NCBI GenBank assembly: GCA_001560895.1
Contig: CP014326.1
Coordinates: 446,001 to 510,000 of the forward strand
Length of the DNA stretch: 64,000 bases
Source: Streptococcus mitis
Lineage (GTDB): Bacteria > Bacillota > Bacilli > Lactobacillales > Streptococcaceae
Direction: 5' to 3'
Shown: in pieces, positions 45,952-57,745 of the stretch
Layout of the letters: each line of letters starts with the position of its first letter
Position numbering within the stretch: position 1 is the stretch's first letter
Notes under the pieces: model-generated
The model's database searches: none
The model's input: the letters and a program-made list of their open reading frames with translations, nothing else
What the model was told of the DNA's origin: nothing
Position numbers and translations under genes: made by a program

Positions 45952-46643
45952 GTGAATTTGTTTCCAATCCCCTGTTTGGGCTGGCCCTGTCTATCCTAGC
46001 CTATCTAGTGGGAATGCTGATTTACAGACGTTTTCCCCATCCATTGACAACGCCCTTGCTTTTGTCAGCTGTTTTCATTATTATTTTTCTAAAGGCGACG
46101 GGTATTTCTTACCAAGATTACTACCAAGGTGGGGTTTATCTGAATAACTTGATTGTCCCATCGACAGTGGCTTTAGGGATTCCGCTTTATAAGAGTTTTC
46201 ACCTGATGAAGCACCATGCTCGCAGTATTCTCTTTGGTAGTCTGCTAGCGGTAGTGGTCAATACCTCTTTCACAGCCCTTGTGGCCAAAATCTTTGGCAT
46301 GGACTTTTTCCTAGCCATTTCTCTCTTTCCCAAGTCAGTGACAACCGCAATGGCAGTGGGAATCACAGAAAAATTGCAAGGCTTGACCACCGTGACCTTG
46401 GTTGTCGTAGTGGCGACTGGGATTTTAACCAGTGTGATCGGCCCAACACTTTTGAAGTGGTTGAAAATTGATGATCAAGTAGCGGTCGGTCTTTCCCTCG
46501 GAGGAACAGGGCATGCAGTCGGAACAGGAACAGCCTTTCGATACGGCTCTGTAGCAGGAGCTATGGGTGGCTTGGCTATCGGTGTCACTGGTATTCTCTA
46601 CGTATTTGTCAGCCCTATTGTAGCCAGTTTGATATTGAGTTAA
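45948..46643 (+). CDS. CidB/LrgB-family protein
   Basis: A 231-residue membrane protein with the LrgB signature region FPKSVTTAMAVGITEKLQG and GGTGHAVGTGTAFRYGS. Partner of the preceding holin-like gene. Members influence murein hydrolase activity and, in other species, pyruvate or glycolate transport. Whether this is the Cid or the Lrg type cannot be told from sequence alone. Confidence 0.92.
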   Translation: MSEFVSNPLFGLALSILAYLVGMLIYRRFPHPLTTPLLLSAVFIIIFLKATGISYQDYYQGGVYLNNLIVPSTVALGIPLYKSFHLMKHHARSILFGSLLAVVVNTSFTALVAKIFGMDFFLAISLFPKSVTTAMAVGITEKLQGLTTVTLVVVVATGILTSVIGPTLLKWLKIDDQVAVGLSLGGTGHAVGTGTAFRYGSVAGAMGGLAIGVTGILYVFVSPIVASLILS

Positions 46644-46649
46644 ATCAAA

Positions 46650-46677
46650 ACCCAGCTTTTTAGCTGGGCATTTTTTA
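46650..46677. terminator. Bidirectional terminator between lrgB-type and ABC permease genes
   Basis: CCCAGCT-tttt-AGCTGGG with flanking A and T runs. Confidence 0.88.
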
Positions 46678-47439
46678 TTGCAAATTAACCTTGTTTCTCA
46701 AGATGTGATAAGTTCCTAGATAGTAGATGGCTATAAGAATAACTTCTTCCAGAATAGTCATGATAATGCCCATCTGGAATTGATCAGCTCCTCCAGAGGT
46801 TGATGGGAAGTAGAAACCAGGGTTAGAACGATAGAAGAGTTCAATAAAGCCAACGACGATTTGGATACCAATGTAGGCTACAATTGACAGTGCAGTACGG
46901 TATTCATTGAAAAGCTGTCCAATGGAAATAGCCAAGTAGATGCAGAGGATTCCAGAAATGGTATTTAGTAGGAAGGATACCCCCATAAGAGAGAGTTGAG
47001 GAAGGTGTGTTTCTATAAATGGAATCAAGTCAGAAGTTGCAAACCAATCGGGAGCTGTTAGAGTCAGAACAATAAAAGCACTTAGAGCTAGTACAGCAGT
47101 GCTAATCACAGACCAGATAAAGGCACCAACTAGTTTGGCTGTGATGATATGGTGTTCAGAAACTGGCAAGGTTAAAGTCAGATAGCCTTGTCGGTCATAG
47201 ACACTTCCTTTGAATCGTTTAATAATCAAGAAGATAGTTGAAATCGCAAGTGTAATCATCAAACCACCAAAGACAGTAGCTAGAAAAACAAGTAGAACAG
47301 ATAGATTTTTTTCAGGTAGTTTGATTAAGGATTGTGCTTGTATCCCGATAAGGGCAGAAAGGATGAGCACGGCAGCGTAAAGGGCTAAATACCACTTGTT
47401 AACATTTTTAAATTCGTAGCGAACTAAATTCCAAAACAT
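46675..47439 (-). CDS. ABC transporter permease
   Basis: A 254-residue membrane protein with six hydrophobic helices, of the type paired with YtrB/BcrA-like ATPases. The GSVYDRQGYLTLTLPVSEHHIITAKL segment after the second helix is typical of these ABC-2 permeases. Third gene of the GntR-ATPase-permease operon; substrate unknown, often cell-wall-antibiotic stress. Confidence 0.85.
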   Translation of the reverse strand: MFWNLVRYEFKNVNKWYLALYAAVLILSALIGIQAQSLIKLPEKNLSVLLVFLATVFGGLMITLAISTIFLIIKRFKGSVYDRQGYLTLTLPVSEHHIITAKLVGAFIWSVISTAVLALSAFIVLTLTAPDWFATSDLIPFIETHLPQLSLMGVSFLLNTISGILCIYLAISIGQLFNEYRTALSIVAYIGIQIVVGFIELFYRSNPGFYFPSTSGGADQFQMGIIMTILEEVILIAIYYLGTYHILRNKVNLQ

Positions 47440-47454
47440 AATAATCTCCTTTGC

Positions 47455-48150
47455 TTAGGCCTTAAATTCCTGACGGAAGAGTTGGTCAATGGATTCACCT
47501 GACTCATAGCGAATGTCATCTACATTTCCTTGACGAACTACTTTTCCATCTTTGAGGAAGACAATTTCATCCAAGATTGGCTCGATATCAGAAATCAAGT
47601 GGGTAGAAATCAAAACGGTAGAAGTTGGTGAGTAGTTATTGATAATGGTATTGAGGATATAATCACGGGCTGCTGGATCCACCCCACCAATGGGTTCGTC
47701 TAGAACGTAGAGACGAGCATCACGGCTCATAACCAAAATCAATTGAACCTTTTCTTTGTTTCCTTTTGATAATTTCTTGAGACGACTATTTTCATCAATG
47801 CCAAGGTCTGCAAGCAGATGATGGGCACGTTCCAGATTGAAATCTTTATAGAAGGTCTTGAAGTAGGTTAGGGCTTCTTTGACCTTCATTTGTTCATTGA
47901 GATAGGTCGTATCCGGCAAATAAGCTACGATAGCCTTGGTTGCTGGGCTTGGGTCCATGTCGTTGATAAGGACGCGTCCTTGATCTGGTTGTAAGAGGCC
48001 ATTGATTAGTTTAATCAGGGTTGTTTTTCCTGAGCCGTTTGGGCCAAGGAGACCAACAATTTTTCCAGCTGGGATGTCAAGAGAAACATTTTCAAGGGCT
48101 GGGGTTGCTCCATAAGATTTGGATACATTTTCAAATGCTAGTAATGACAT
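47455..48150 (-). CDS. ABC transporter ATP-binding protein
   Basis: A 231-residue ATPase: Walker A GPNGSGKT (residues 35-42), Q-loop region, signature LSKGNKEKVQ, Walker B LYVLDEPIGGVD, and the switch His in STHLI. The K in LSKGN replaces the usual GGQ, as in YtrB/EcsA-like proteins. Located 4 bp after the GntR gene. Confidence 0.92.
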   Translation of the reverse strand: MSLLAFENVSKSYGATPALENVSLDIPAGKIVGLLGPNGSGKTTLIKLINGLLQPDQGRVLINDMDPSPATKAIVAYLPDTTYLNEQMKVKEALTYFKTFYKDFNLERAHHLLADLGIDENSRLKKLSKGNKEKVQLILVMSRDARLYVLDEPIGGVDPAARDYILNTIINNYSPTSTVLISTHLISDIEPILDEIVFLKDGKVVRQGNVDDIRYESGESIDQLFRQEFKA

Positions 48151-48154
48151 AGGC

Positions 48155-48520
48155 TTAAACTCCTTTAATATAATCGCCGACTACGCCTGGTAGTTCTTCT
48201 TTTTCATAACCAAAATGGGTCATGGAGGAAACGAAGTGTTCCAATTCTTCTTCTGATAGTTGTTTGCGTGATTGGGCGATCAGCTCCTTATCCTCAGTCA
48301 CAAATCGTCCAGTTGTGCGCTTGCTGTAGACAAATCCTTCTCGTTCAAGGTCTGACAGGGCTCTTTGGATGGTGTTTGGATTGACACCAGCCTCGCTCGC
48401 CAGCTCTCTTACTGTTGGAAGTTGTTGATTGGGTTCCAGTGTATGGGAAACAATCTGAAGCTTGATTTTCTCCATAATCTGTAAATAGATGGGTTTTTTG
48501 TTGTCAAATGTCCAGGACAT
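48155..48520 (-). CDS. GntR-family regulator, YtrA type
   Basis: A 121-residue regulator: N-terminal winged helix (QLPTVRELASEAGVNPNTIQRALSDLEREGFVYSKRTTGRFV) and a short C-terminal dimerisation part instead of an effector domain, which marks the YtrA subgroup. It probably represses its own operon with the ABC genes. Confidence 0.9.
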   Translation of the reverse strand: MSWTFDNKKPIYLQIMEKIKLQIVSHTLEPNQQLPTVRELASEAGVNPNTIQRALSDLEREGFVYSKRTTGRFVTEDKELIAQSRKQLSEEELEHFVSSMTHFGYEKEELPGVVGDYIKGV

Positions 48521-48557
48521 CTTGGTCTCCTTTCTTTTATCCTTTTGTCTTAATTAA

Positions 48558-48586
48558 ATAATACAACAAAACAAAAAACTTGTCAA
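48558..48586 (-). promoter_or_regulatory. Promoter of the GntR-ABC operon
   Basis: Minus-strand TTGACA (48581-48586), 17-bp spacer, TATTAT (48558-48563). Confidence 0.85.
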
Positions 48587-48604
48587 GCAAAAAGAAGAAT
48601 TGTT

Positions 48605-48632
48605 TTGGGAATCGTTTAAAAAATGGTATAAT
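48605..48632 (+). promoter_or_regulatory. Promoter of nrdR-dnaB-dnaI
   Basis: TTGGGA, 16-bp spacer, TATAAT with an upstream TGG (extended -10). Confidence 0.7.
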
Positions 48633-48659
48633 GAAAAGAAAACGATAAGGAGGGAAAGG

Positions 48660-49133
48660 ATGCGTTGTCCAAAATGTGGGGCTACCAAGTCAAGTGTTAT
48701 TGATAGTCGCCAAGCAGAAGAAGGGAACACTATTCGTAGAAGACGTGAGTGCGACGAATGCCAACACCGTTTTACAACCTACGAACGGGTAGAAGAAAGA
48801 ACCTTAGTGGTTGTTAAAAAAGATGGCACACGGGAACAATTCTCTAGAGATAAAATCTTTAATGGGATTATCCGCTCAGCCCAGAAACGTCCTGTGTCAA
48901 GTGATGAAATCAACATGGTAGTCAATCGTATCGAACAGAAACTCCGTGGTCGAAATGAAAATGAAATTCAAAGTGAGGACATTGGTTCACTCGTCATGGA
49001 GGAGTTGGCTGAATTGGATGAGATTACCTACGTACGTTTTGCTAGTGTCTATCGTAGTTTTAAGGATGTGAGTGAGTTAGAGAGCCTGCTCCAACAAATT
49101 ACCCAGTCCTCTAAAAAGAAAAAGGAAAGATAA
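48660..49133 (+). CDS. nrdR: Transcriptional repressor NrdR
   Basis: A 157-residue zinc-ribbon/ATP-cone repressor of ribonucleotide reductase genes. [17 protein letters not shown]...[17 protein letters not shown] holds the CxxC...CxxC zinc ribbon; the ATP-cone starts near residue 49. The true ATG is 48660, after AAGGAGGG. It is directly followed by dnaB with no gap. Confidence 0.95.
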
Positions 49134-50303
49134 ATGAAGCCAATTGACCGTTTTTCTTATCTAAAGAATAATCGGGTGTCGCAAGATACCTCATCTCTGG
49201 TACAGTGCTACCTCCCGATTATCGGTCAGGAGGCACTGAGCCTTTATCTTTATACGATTAGTTTTTGGGATAATGGTAGAAAGGAATATCTTTTTTCAAG
49301 CATTCTTAACCATCTCAACTTTGGGATGGATAGACTGATAAAATCCCTAAAAATCCTATCTGCTTTCAATCTCTTGACCCTCTATCAAAAGGGTGATGTT
49401 TATCAGCTAGCTCTCCATGCTCCTCTTTCGAGTCAGAACTTCTTGGAACATCCTGTTTATCGCAGACTTTTAGAGAAAAAGATTGGCGATGCAGCTGTGG
49501 AGGATTTGAAAGTTGAGAGTGCTGAGGGAGAAGAAATACCTGTCTCACTCAATCAAGTCTTTCCAGACTTGGCAGAACTGGGAAGTCAAGAAGACCTTGG
49601 TCTCAAGAAGAAAGTGGCCAACGATTTTGACTTGGACCATTTTCGTCAGCTTATGTCTCGAGATGGGCTTCGTTTTGCGGATGAGCAGTCCGATGTCTTA
49701 AACCTCTTTGCCATTGCCGAGGAGAAGAAATGGACTTGGTTTGAAACTTATCAATTGGCCAAGTCAACAGCTGTTTCCCAGGTTATTTCAACCAAACGCA
49801 TGCGGGAAAAAATCGCTCAAAAACCTGTTTCCTCTGACTTTAGTCCTAAGGAAGCAACCATTATCAAAGAGGCCAAAAGTAAAACTACCCTGCAGTTCTT
49901 GGCAGAAATCAAGCAAACACGCAAGGGGACCATTACCCAGACAGAAAGAGACCTCTTGCAACAGATGGCTGGCTTGGGCTTGCTGGACGAAGTCATTAAT
50001 ATCATTCTCTTATTGACCTTTAATAAGGTGGATTCTGCAAATATCAATGAGAAATATGCCATGAAGGTAGCCAATGACTATGCCTATCAAAAGATTCATT
50101 CGGCAGAAGAGGCAGTTCTACGTATTCGTGAGCGAGGACAGAAGAGTCAGGCTCAAAAAAGCAGTAAACCCAGTCCTACCAAGTCCAATGTACCCAAGTG
50201 GAGCAATCCAGATTATAAGAATGAAACCAGCGAGGAAACTCGTCTGGAACTAGAACGTAAGAAACAAGAACTATTAGCTCGGTTAGAAAAAGGAGGAGAT
50301 TAG
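49134..50303 (+). CDS. dnaB: Replication initiation / helicase-loading protein DnaB (DnaB/DnaD family)
   Basis: A 389-residue Gram-positive DnaB, not the helicase. The N-terminal winged-helix part begins MKPIDRFSYLKNNRV, and the C-terminal DnaB_2 domain (about 250-340) holds LLLTFNKVDSANINEKYAMKVANDYAYQKI near its end. It loads the replicative helicase with DnaD and DnaI at oriC and restart forks. It abuts nrdR and dnaI without gaps. Confidence 0.93.
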   Translation: MKPIDRFSYLKNNRVSQDTSSLVQCYLPIIGQEALSLYLYTISFWDNGRKEYLFSSILNHLNFGMDRLIKSLKILSAFNLLTLYQKGDVYQLALHAPLSSQNFLEHPVYRRLLEKKIGDAAVEDLKVESAEGEEIPVSLNQVFPDLAELGSQEDLGLKKKVANDFDLDHFRQLMSRDGLRFADEQSDVLNLFAIAEEKKWTWFETYQLAKSTAVSQVISTKRMREKIAQKPVSSDFSPKEATIIKEAKSKTTLQFLAEIKQTRKGTITQTERDLLQQMAGLGLLDEVINIILLLTFNKVDSANINEKYAMKVANDYAYQKIHSAEEAVLRIRERGQKSQAQKSSKPSPTKSNVPKWSNPDYKNETSEETRLELERKKQELLARLEKGGD

Positions 50304-51200
50304 ATGGAAAGTGTCGGAGACGTACTCAAGCGTCAACCCAGCCGTTTTCATTATCAAGATTTGGTCCAGAAAATCATGAAGGACCCTGATGTTGCGGCCT
50401 TTATCCAGCAAGAATCCCTCAGCCCAGAGGAATTGAATCGCAGTATCTCCAAGTTTAATCAATATATCACTGAGCGCGACAAGTTTCTTCGTGGGGATAT
50501 GGATTATATTGCTAAAGGCTACAAGCCTATTTTGGTTATGAATCATGGCTATGCGGATGTTTCTTATGAAGAAACTCCGGAATTAATCGCAGCGGAAAAA
50601 GAAGCGGCTATTAAGAATCGTCTCAAGTTAATTAATCTGCCAGCCAGTCTCAAGAAAGCTAGTTTGGCTCAAGTTGACATGGATGATTTGGGGCGCTTGC
50701 CAGTTTTTGAAAAGCTGTTAGCCTTCGTGGAGCAATATCCAGCTATTCGAAAAGGTCTTTACTTATATGGAGACTTTGGTGTGGGTAAAAGTTTCATGGT
50801 GGCTGCCTTAGCCCATGATTTATCAGAAAAACGTGGTGTTTCATCAACCCTTCTCCACTATCCTAGCTTTGTCATTGATGCCAAAAATGCCATTAGTGAT
50901 GGCAATGTCAAGACCTTGGTGGATGAGATTAAGCTTTCTGAAGTCCTGATTTTAGATGATATTGGTGCCGAGCAATCAACAGCTTGGGTGCGGGATGAAA
51001 TCCTACAAGTCATTCTCCAATATCGGATGCAGGAAAATTTACCGACCTTTTTCACTTCCAACTTCAACTTTGAAGAATTGGAGCTGCATTTCGCTAAAGG
51101 GAAGCATGGAAATGACGAAACCTGGGAAGCCAGACGCGTCATGGAACGCATCCGTTATTTGGCTGAGGAGACTCGTTTAGAAGGAGTGAACCGTCGATGA
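50304..51200 (+). CDS. dnaI: Primosomal helicase loader DnaI
   Basis: A 298-residue AAA+ helicase loader. The N-terminal domain precedes the ATPase core with Walker A YGDFGVGKSF (about 154-163), Walker B VLILDDIGAEQ and the Arg-finger region RVMERIRYL. Co-transcribed with dnaB; it overlaps the nitroreductase by 4 bp. Confidence 0.95.
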   Translation: MESVGDVLKRQPSRFHYQDLVQKIMKDPDVAAFIQQESLSPEELNRSISKFNQYITERDKFLRGDMDYIAKGYKPILVMNHGYADVSYEETPELIAAEKEAAIKNRLKLINLPASLKKASLAQVDMDDLGRLPVFEKLLAFVEQYPAIRKGLYLYGDFGVGKSFMVAALAHDLSEKRGVSSTLLHYPSFVIDAKNAISDGNVKTLVDEIKLSEVLILDDIGAEQSTAWVRDEILQVILQYRMQENLPTFFTSNFNFEELELHFAKGKHGNDETWEARRVMERIRYLAEETRLEGVNRR

Positions 51201-51910
51201 CAGAAACGATTAAACTGATGAAAGCTCATAAGTCTGTTCGAAGATTTAAGGAGCAAGCCCTTCCTCAGGAAGACTTGACTGAAATCCTGACAGCAGCCCA
51301 AATGGCCTCGTCTTGGAAGAATTTTCAATCCTACTCTGTGATTGTAGTGCGAAGTCAAGAAAAGAAAGATGCTTTGTATGAATTGGTGCCTCAAGAAGCC
51401 ATTCGCCAGTCAGCTGTTTTCCTTCTCTTTGTCGGAGATTTGAACCGAGCGGAAAAGGGAGCCCAGCTTCATACTGATACATTCCAACCCCAAGGTGTGG
51501 AAGGCCTCTTGATTAGTTCGGTCGATGCGGCTCTTGCTGGACAAAATGCCCTGCTGGCAGCTGAAAGTTTGGGCTATGGAGGTGTCATCATTGGCTTGGT
51601 TCGTTACAAGTCAGAAGAAGTGGCAGAGCTTTTTAACCTGCCTGACTACACCTATCCTGTTTTTGGGATGGCATTGGGTCTTCCAAATGAAGAACATGAA
51701 GTCAAACCTCGTTTGCCATTGAATCAAGTGGTATTTGAGGAAGAATACCGAGAACAGTCAACTGAGATAATCGAAGCTTATGACCGTATACAGGCTGACT
51801 ATGCTGGGGCGCGTGCAACTACAAGCTGGAGTCAGCGCCTAGCAGAACAGTTTGGTCAAGCTGAACCAAGTTCAACTAGAAAAAATCTTGAACAGAAAAA
51901 GTTATTGTAG
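51197..51910 (+). CDS. NADPH-dependent FMN nitroreductase
   Basis: A 237-residue NfsA/FRP-like flavoprotein: KAHKSVRRFKEQ at the N-terminus and MASSWKNFQSYSV as FMN-binding segments, then GYGGVIIGLVRYKSEEV. Such enzymes reduce nitro compounds and quinones. It overlaps dnaI by 4 bp and is followed by der 13 bp later; link to replication genes appears to be shared transcription only. Confidence 0.9.
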   Translation: MTETIKLMKAHKSVRRFKEQALPQEDLTEILTAAQMASSWKNFQSYSVIVVRSQEKKDALYELVPQEAIRQSAVFLLFVGDLNRAEKGAQLHTDTFQPQGVEGLLISSVDAALAGQNALLAAESLGYGGVIIGLVRYKSEEVAELFNLPDYTYPVFGMALGLPNEEHEVKPRLPLNQVVFEEEYREQSTEIIEAYDRIQADYAGARATTSWSQRLAEQFGQAEPSSTRKNLEQKKLL

Positions 51911-51923
51911 AAAGTGAGAAATT

Positions 51924-53234
51924 ATGGCCCTACCAACTATTGCCATTGTAGGACGTCCCAATGTTGGGAAATCAACCCTATTTAATCGGATCGCTGGTGA
52001 GCGAATCTCCATTGTAGAAGATGTCGAAGGAGTGACACGTGACCGTATCTATGCAACGGGTGAGTGGCTTAATCGCTCTTTTAGCATGATTGATACAGGA
52101 GGAATCGATGATGTCGATGCTCCTTTCATGGAACAAATCAAGCACCAGGCAGAAATTGCTATGGAAGAAGCAGATGTTATCGTTTTTGTCGTGTCTGGTA
52201 AGGAAGGGATTACCGATGCGGACGAATACGTAGCCCGTAAGCTTTATAAGACCCACAAACCAGTTATCCTTGCAGTTAACAAGGTGGACAACCCTGAGAT
52301 GCGAAATGATATCTATGATTTCTATGCTCTCGGTTTGGGTGAACCACTGCCAATTTCATCTGTCCATGGTATCGGTACAGGGGATGTGCTAGATGCTATT
52401 GTAGAAAACCTTCCAAATGAATACGAAGAAGAAAATCCAGATGTCATTAAGTTTAGCCTGATCGGTCGTCCTAACGTCGGAAAATCAAGCTTGATTAATG
52501 CTATCTTGGGAGAAGACCGTGTCATTGCCAGTCCAGTTGCTGGAACAACGCGTGACGCCATTGATACCCACTTTACAGATACAGATGGTCAAGAATTTAC
52601 CATGATTGATACGGCTGGTATGCGTAAATCTGGTAAGGTCTATGAAAATACTGAGAAATACTCTGTCATGCGTGCTATGCGTGCGATTGACCGCTCAGAT
52701 GTGGTCTTGATGGTTATCAATGCAGAAGAAGGCATCCGTGAATACGACAAGCGTATCGCAGGATTTGCCCATGAAGCTGGTAAAGGGATGATTATCGTGG
52801 TCAACAAGTGGGATACGCTTGAAAAAGACAATCACACCATGAAAAACTGGGAAGAAGATATCCGTGAGCAGTTCCAATACTTGCCTTACGCACCTATTAT
52901 CTTTGTATCAGCCTTGACCAAGCAACGTCTCCACAAACTGCCTGAGATGATCAAGCAAATCAGTGAAAGTCAAAACACACGTATTCCATCAGCTGTCTTG
53001 AACGATGTGATTATGGATGCTATTGCCATCAATCCAACGCCGACAGACAAAGGAAAACGCCTCAAGATTTTCTATGCGACTCAAGTGGCAACCAAACCAC
53101 CAACCTTTGTTATCTTTGTGAATGAAGAAGAACTCATGCACTTCTCTTACTTGCGTTTCTTGGAAAATCAAATCCGCAAGGCCTTTGTCTTTGAAGGAAC
53201 ACCAATCCATCTCATCGCAAGAAAACGTAAATAA
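51924..53234 (+). CDS. der: Ribosome biogenesis GTPase Der (EngA)
   Basis: A 436-residue protein with two tandem G domains (P-loops GRPNVGKST at residues 10-18 and GRPNVGKSS near 181, each with DTAG/DTGG and NKxD) and a C-terminal KH-like domain. Essential for 50S assembly. Confidence 0.97.
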
Positions 53235-53242
53235 CAAAGCAG

Positions 53243-53271
53243 AATCTGGAATGACATTTCCAGATTTTTTT
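53243..53271 (+). terminator. Terminator after der
   Basis: AATCTGGAA/TTCCAGATT hairpin followed by seven T. Confidence 0.9.
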
Positions 53272-53314
53272 GATAGAATGAAAGTGAAGAAAACGCTATC
53301 AAAGAGAGGTGTCG

Positions 53315-53653
53315 ATGATGGAACATTTGTTTAAATTCTTACTTTTAGCACCTTACTTTTATTTTGATAACTGGATTGAAAAGGCCAACAGAAATAGTAA
53401 ATTTTTCCCAATTTTTTACTATTTTTACTGGGTTTACATCCCCCTCTATTCTCTTTTTAGCCTTGCTTGGACAGTTGTTTCAGTTCTGTTTTTCAATATT
53501 GTCTTGAGAAATGTGACAGATATCAAGTTTTGGGGCATTTGGTTTCTTTTTATTCTGCTAGCTATTAGTATGAATTGGTTAACTTATTCCTATTTCAAAA
53601 AAATGTTTCGCTTGAGACGGGAACTAGGGAAGTCTAAAGCAGGGAGACATTGA
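53315..53653 (+). CDS. Small membrane protein, unknown function
   Basis: A 112-residue protein with aromatic-rich hydrophobic segments at about 5-20, 30-60 and 75-95 and a basic tail (FRLRRELGKSKAGRH). AGAGAGG sits before two consecutive ATG codons (53315, 53318); an in-frame GTG at 53309 is less likely. I do not recognise a family. Confidence 0.65.
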   Translation: MMEHLFKFLLLAPYFYFDNWIEKANRNSKFFPIFYYFYWVYIPLYSLFSLAWTVVSVLFFNIVLRNVTDIKFWGIWFLFILLAISMNWLTYSYFKKMFRLRRELGKSKAGRH

Positions 53654-53685
53654 TTTATATGGCTTTTATTGATAGGAGGTAGCTT

Positions 53686-53973
53686 ATGGAACATCTAAAA
53701 TCATTTATTACACGCTATTCTAAGGTCTATATTGGTTTAGTTCTGTTGATCTGGCTGGCTTTCTTCTTTGTTCCTTGGGATAAACCAGTTCTGGGAATAT
53801 CTATCAATCTCTTAATAATGCAGAAAGTTTTACTAGTTTTTGGAATTCTGTCCATTTTGATGGCCTTGCTATCCAAGAAAGTTAGTCTCTTTGTTTTTGG
53901 ACTTATCTGCTGTCTTTCTCTTTGGATTAACCTATTTATCCTATTTGCTCTTTTGCCGATTTTTGGCAATTAA
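53686..53973 (+). CDS. Small membrane protein, unknown function
   Basis: A 95-residue protein with three predicted membrane helices (about 16-30, 42-62, 66-90). A strong ATAGGAGG precedes the ATG. Located 32 bp after another small membrane protein and before secA; no family recognised. Confidence 0.65.
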   Translation: MEHLKSFITRYSKVYIGLVLLIWLAFFFVPWDKPVLGISINLLIMQKVLLVFGILSILMALLSKKVSLFVFGLICCLSLWINLFILFALLPIFGN

Positions 53974-53984
53974 AGTATCATAAA

Positions 53985-54022
53985 AGTCAGAGAGGTTAGC
54001 TTGGAAACTAGCCTCTTTTTCC
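53985..54022 (+). terminator. Terminator before secA
   Basis: AGAGG-TTAGCT...ACTAGCCTCT hairpin followed by TTTTTCCTTTT. Confidence 0.8.
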
Positions 54023-54044
54023 TTTTCAAAATGGGGATTCTTCC

Positions 54045-54073
54045 TTGAAAATAATCAGTAATTGTGCTAAAAT
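54045..54073 (+). promoter_or_regulatory. secA promoter
   Basis: TTGAAA (54045-54050), 17-bp spacer, TAAAAT (54068-54073). Confidence 0.85.
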
Positions 54074-54118
54074 TAAAAGAACATTCTAAAATATTCGGAA
54101 TTTAAAGTAAGGAAAAAC

Positions 54119-56632
<2,514 letters not shown>

Positions 56633-56651
56633 AATGAGATAGTTTAGAGGC

Positions 56652-56690
56652 GGATACCTTGTGAAAAGTAAATTTTTACTTGGTATCCGT
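56652..56690 (+). terminator. Hairpin between secA and the first DAHP synthase
   Basis: CGGATACC...GGTATCCG outer stem with inner AAGTAAA/TTTACTT, followed by TTTGCTTT. Probably a terminator, though the T run is weak. Confidence 0.6.
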
Positions 56691-56712
56691 TTGCTTTATA
56701 AGGAGATGAGTT

Positions 56713-57744
56713 ATGGTATTTACAGCAAGAAGTCCTAAAATTAATATTGAAGAAGTTCGTGCCTTATCAAAATTAGAAGGCCAAGCTTTGGAGAGAAAAT
56801 CACAGCGCGATCAAGAGCTAGAATCCATTATACGTGGAGAAGACCAGCGAATTCTCTTGGTAATCGGGCCATGCTCATCTGACAATGAAGAATCTGTCCT
56901 TGAGTACGCTAAGCGTTTGGCAGCTTTGCAAGAAGAAGTCGCAGACCGTATCTTTATGGTTATGCGTGTTTATACTGCCAAACCCCGTACTAACGGAGAT
57001 GGCTATAAGGGCTTGATTCACCAGCCTAACGCGACAGAAGCGCCTAGCCTCATCAACGGCATCAAAGCTGTTCGCCATCTTCACTATCGTGTCATTACAG
57101 AAACAGGCATGACAACAGCTGATGAAATGCTTTATCCTGAAAATCTTCCACTTGTGGATGATTTGATTTCTTATATGGCAGTTGGTGCTCGTTCAGTTGA
57201 AGACCAGCAACACCGCTTTGTGGCAAGTGGAGCAGATTTTGCGACTGGTTTTAAAAATCCAACCTCTGGAAATCTCAATGTTATGTTTAATGGGATTTAT
57301 GCTGCTCAAAACAAACAAAGTTTCCTTTTCCTAGGAAAAGAAGTGGAAACAACTGGGAATCCGCTTTCGCACGCCATTCTTCGTGGAGCAATCAATGAGT
57401 ATGGTAAGAATATTCCCAACTACTACTATGATAATTTGATGGATACCATTGCCCAGTATGAGAAAATGGGCTTGGAAAATCCCTTTATCATTGTGGATAC
57501 CAATCATGACAACTCTGGTAAGCAATACATGGATCAGATTCGAATTGTCCGCCAGACCTTGATTAACCGTGATTGGAATGAAAAAATCAAGCAGTACGTT
57601 CGTGGCTTTATGATTGAGTCTTATCTAGAAGACGGCCGTCAAAACGAACCAGAAGTATTTGGCAAGTCGATCACAGACCCTTGCCTTGGCTGGGAAAATA
57701 CGGAAGCCCTCGTCAGAGAAATCTACCAAACGCTAGGAGAATAA
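56713..57744 (+). CDS. DAHP synthase 1 (AroG/AroF class)
   Basis: Condenses phosphoenolpyruvate with erythrose-4-phosphate, entry step of aromatic biosynthesis. The 343-residue type I alpha enzyme contains [27 protein letters not shown] and [11 protein letters not shown]. It is immediately followed, with one base between, by a close paralogue of identical length. The two may differ in feedback inhibition (Phe versus Tyr/Trp), not decidable by eye. Confidence 0.95.
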   Translation: MVFTARSPKINIEEVRALSKLEGQALERKSQRDQELESIIRGEDQRILLVIGPCSSDNEESVLEYAKRLAALQEEVADRIFMVMRVYTAKPRTNGDGYKGLIHQPNATEAPSLINGIKAVRHLHYRVITETGMTTADEMLYPENLPLVDDLISYMAVGARSVEDQQHRFVASGADFATGFKNPTSGNLNVMFNGIYAAQNKQSFLFLGKEVETTGNPLSHAILRGAINEYGKNIPNYYYDNLMDTIAQYEKMGLENPFIIVDTNHDNSGKQYMDQIRIVRQTLINRDWNEKIKQYVRGFMIESYLEDGRQNEPEVFGKSITDPCLGWENTEALVREIYQTLGE

Positions 57745-57745
57745 G

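Noticed and set aside
48730..48738. TATTCGTA (cin-box on the minus strand) within nrdR
   Set aside because: It lies inside the coding sequence with no minus-strand gene downstream, so chance occurrence is more likely.
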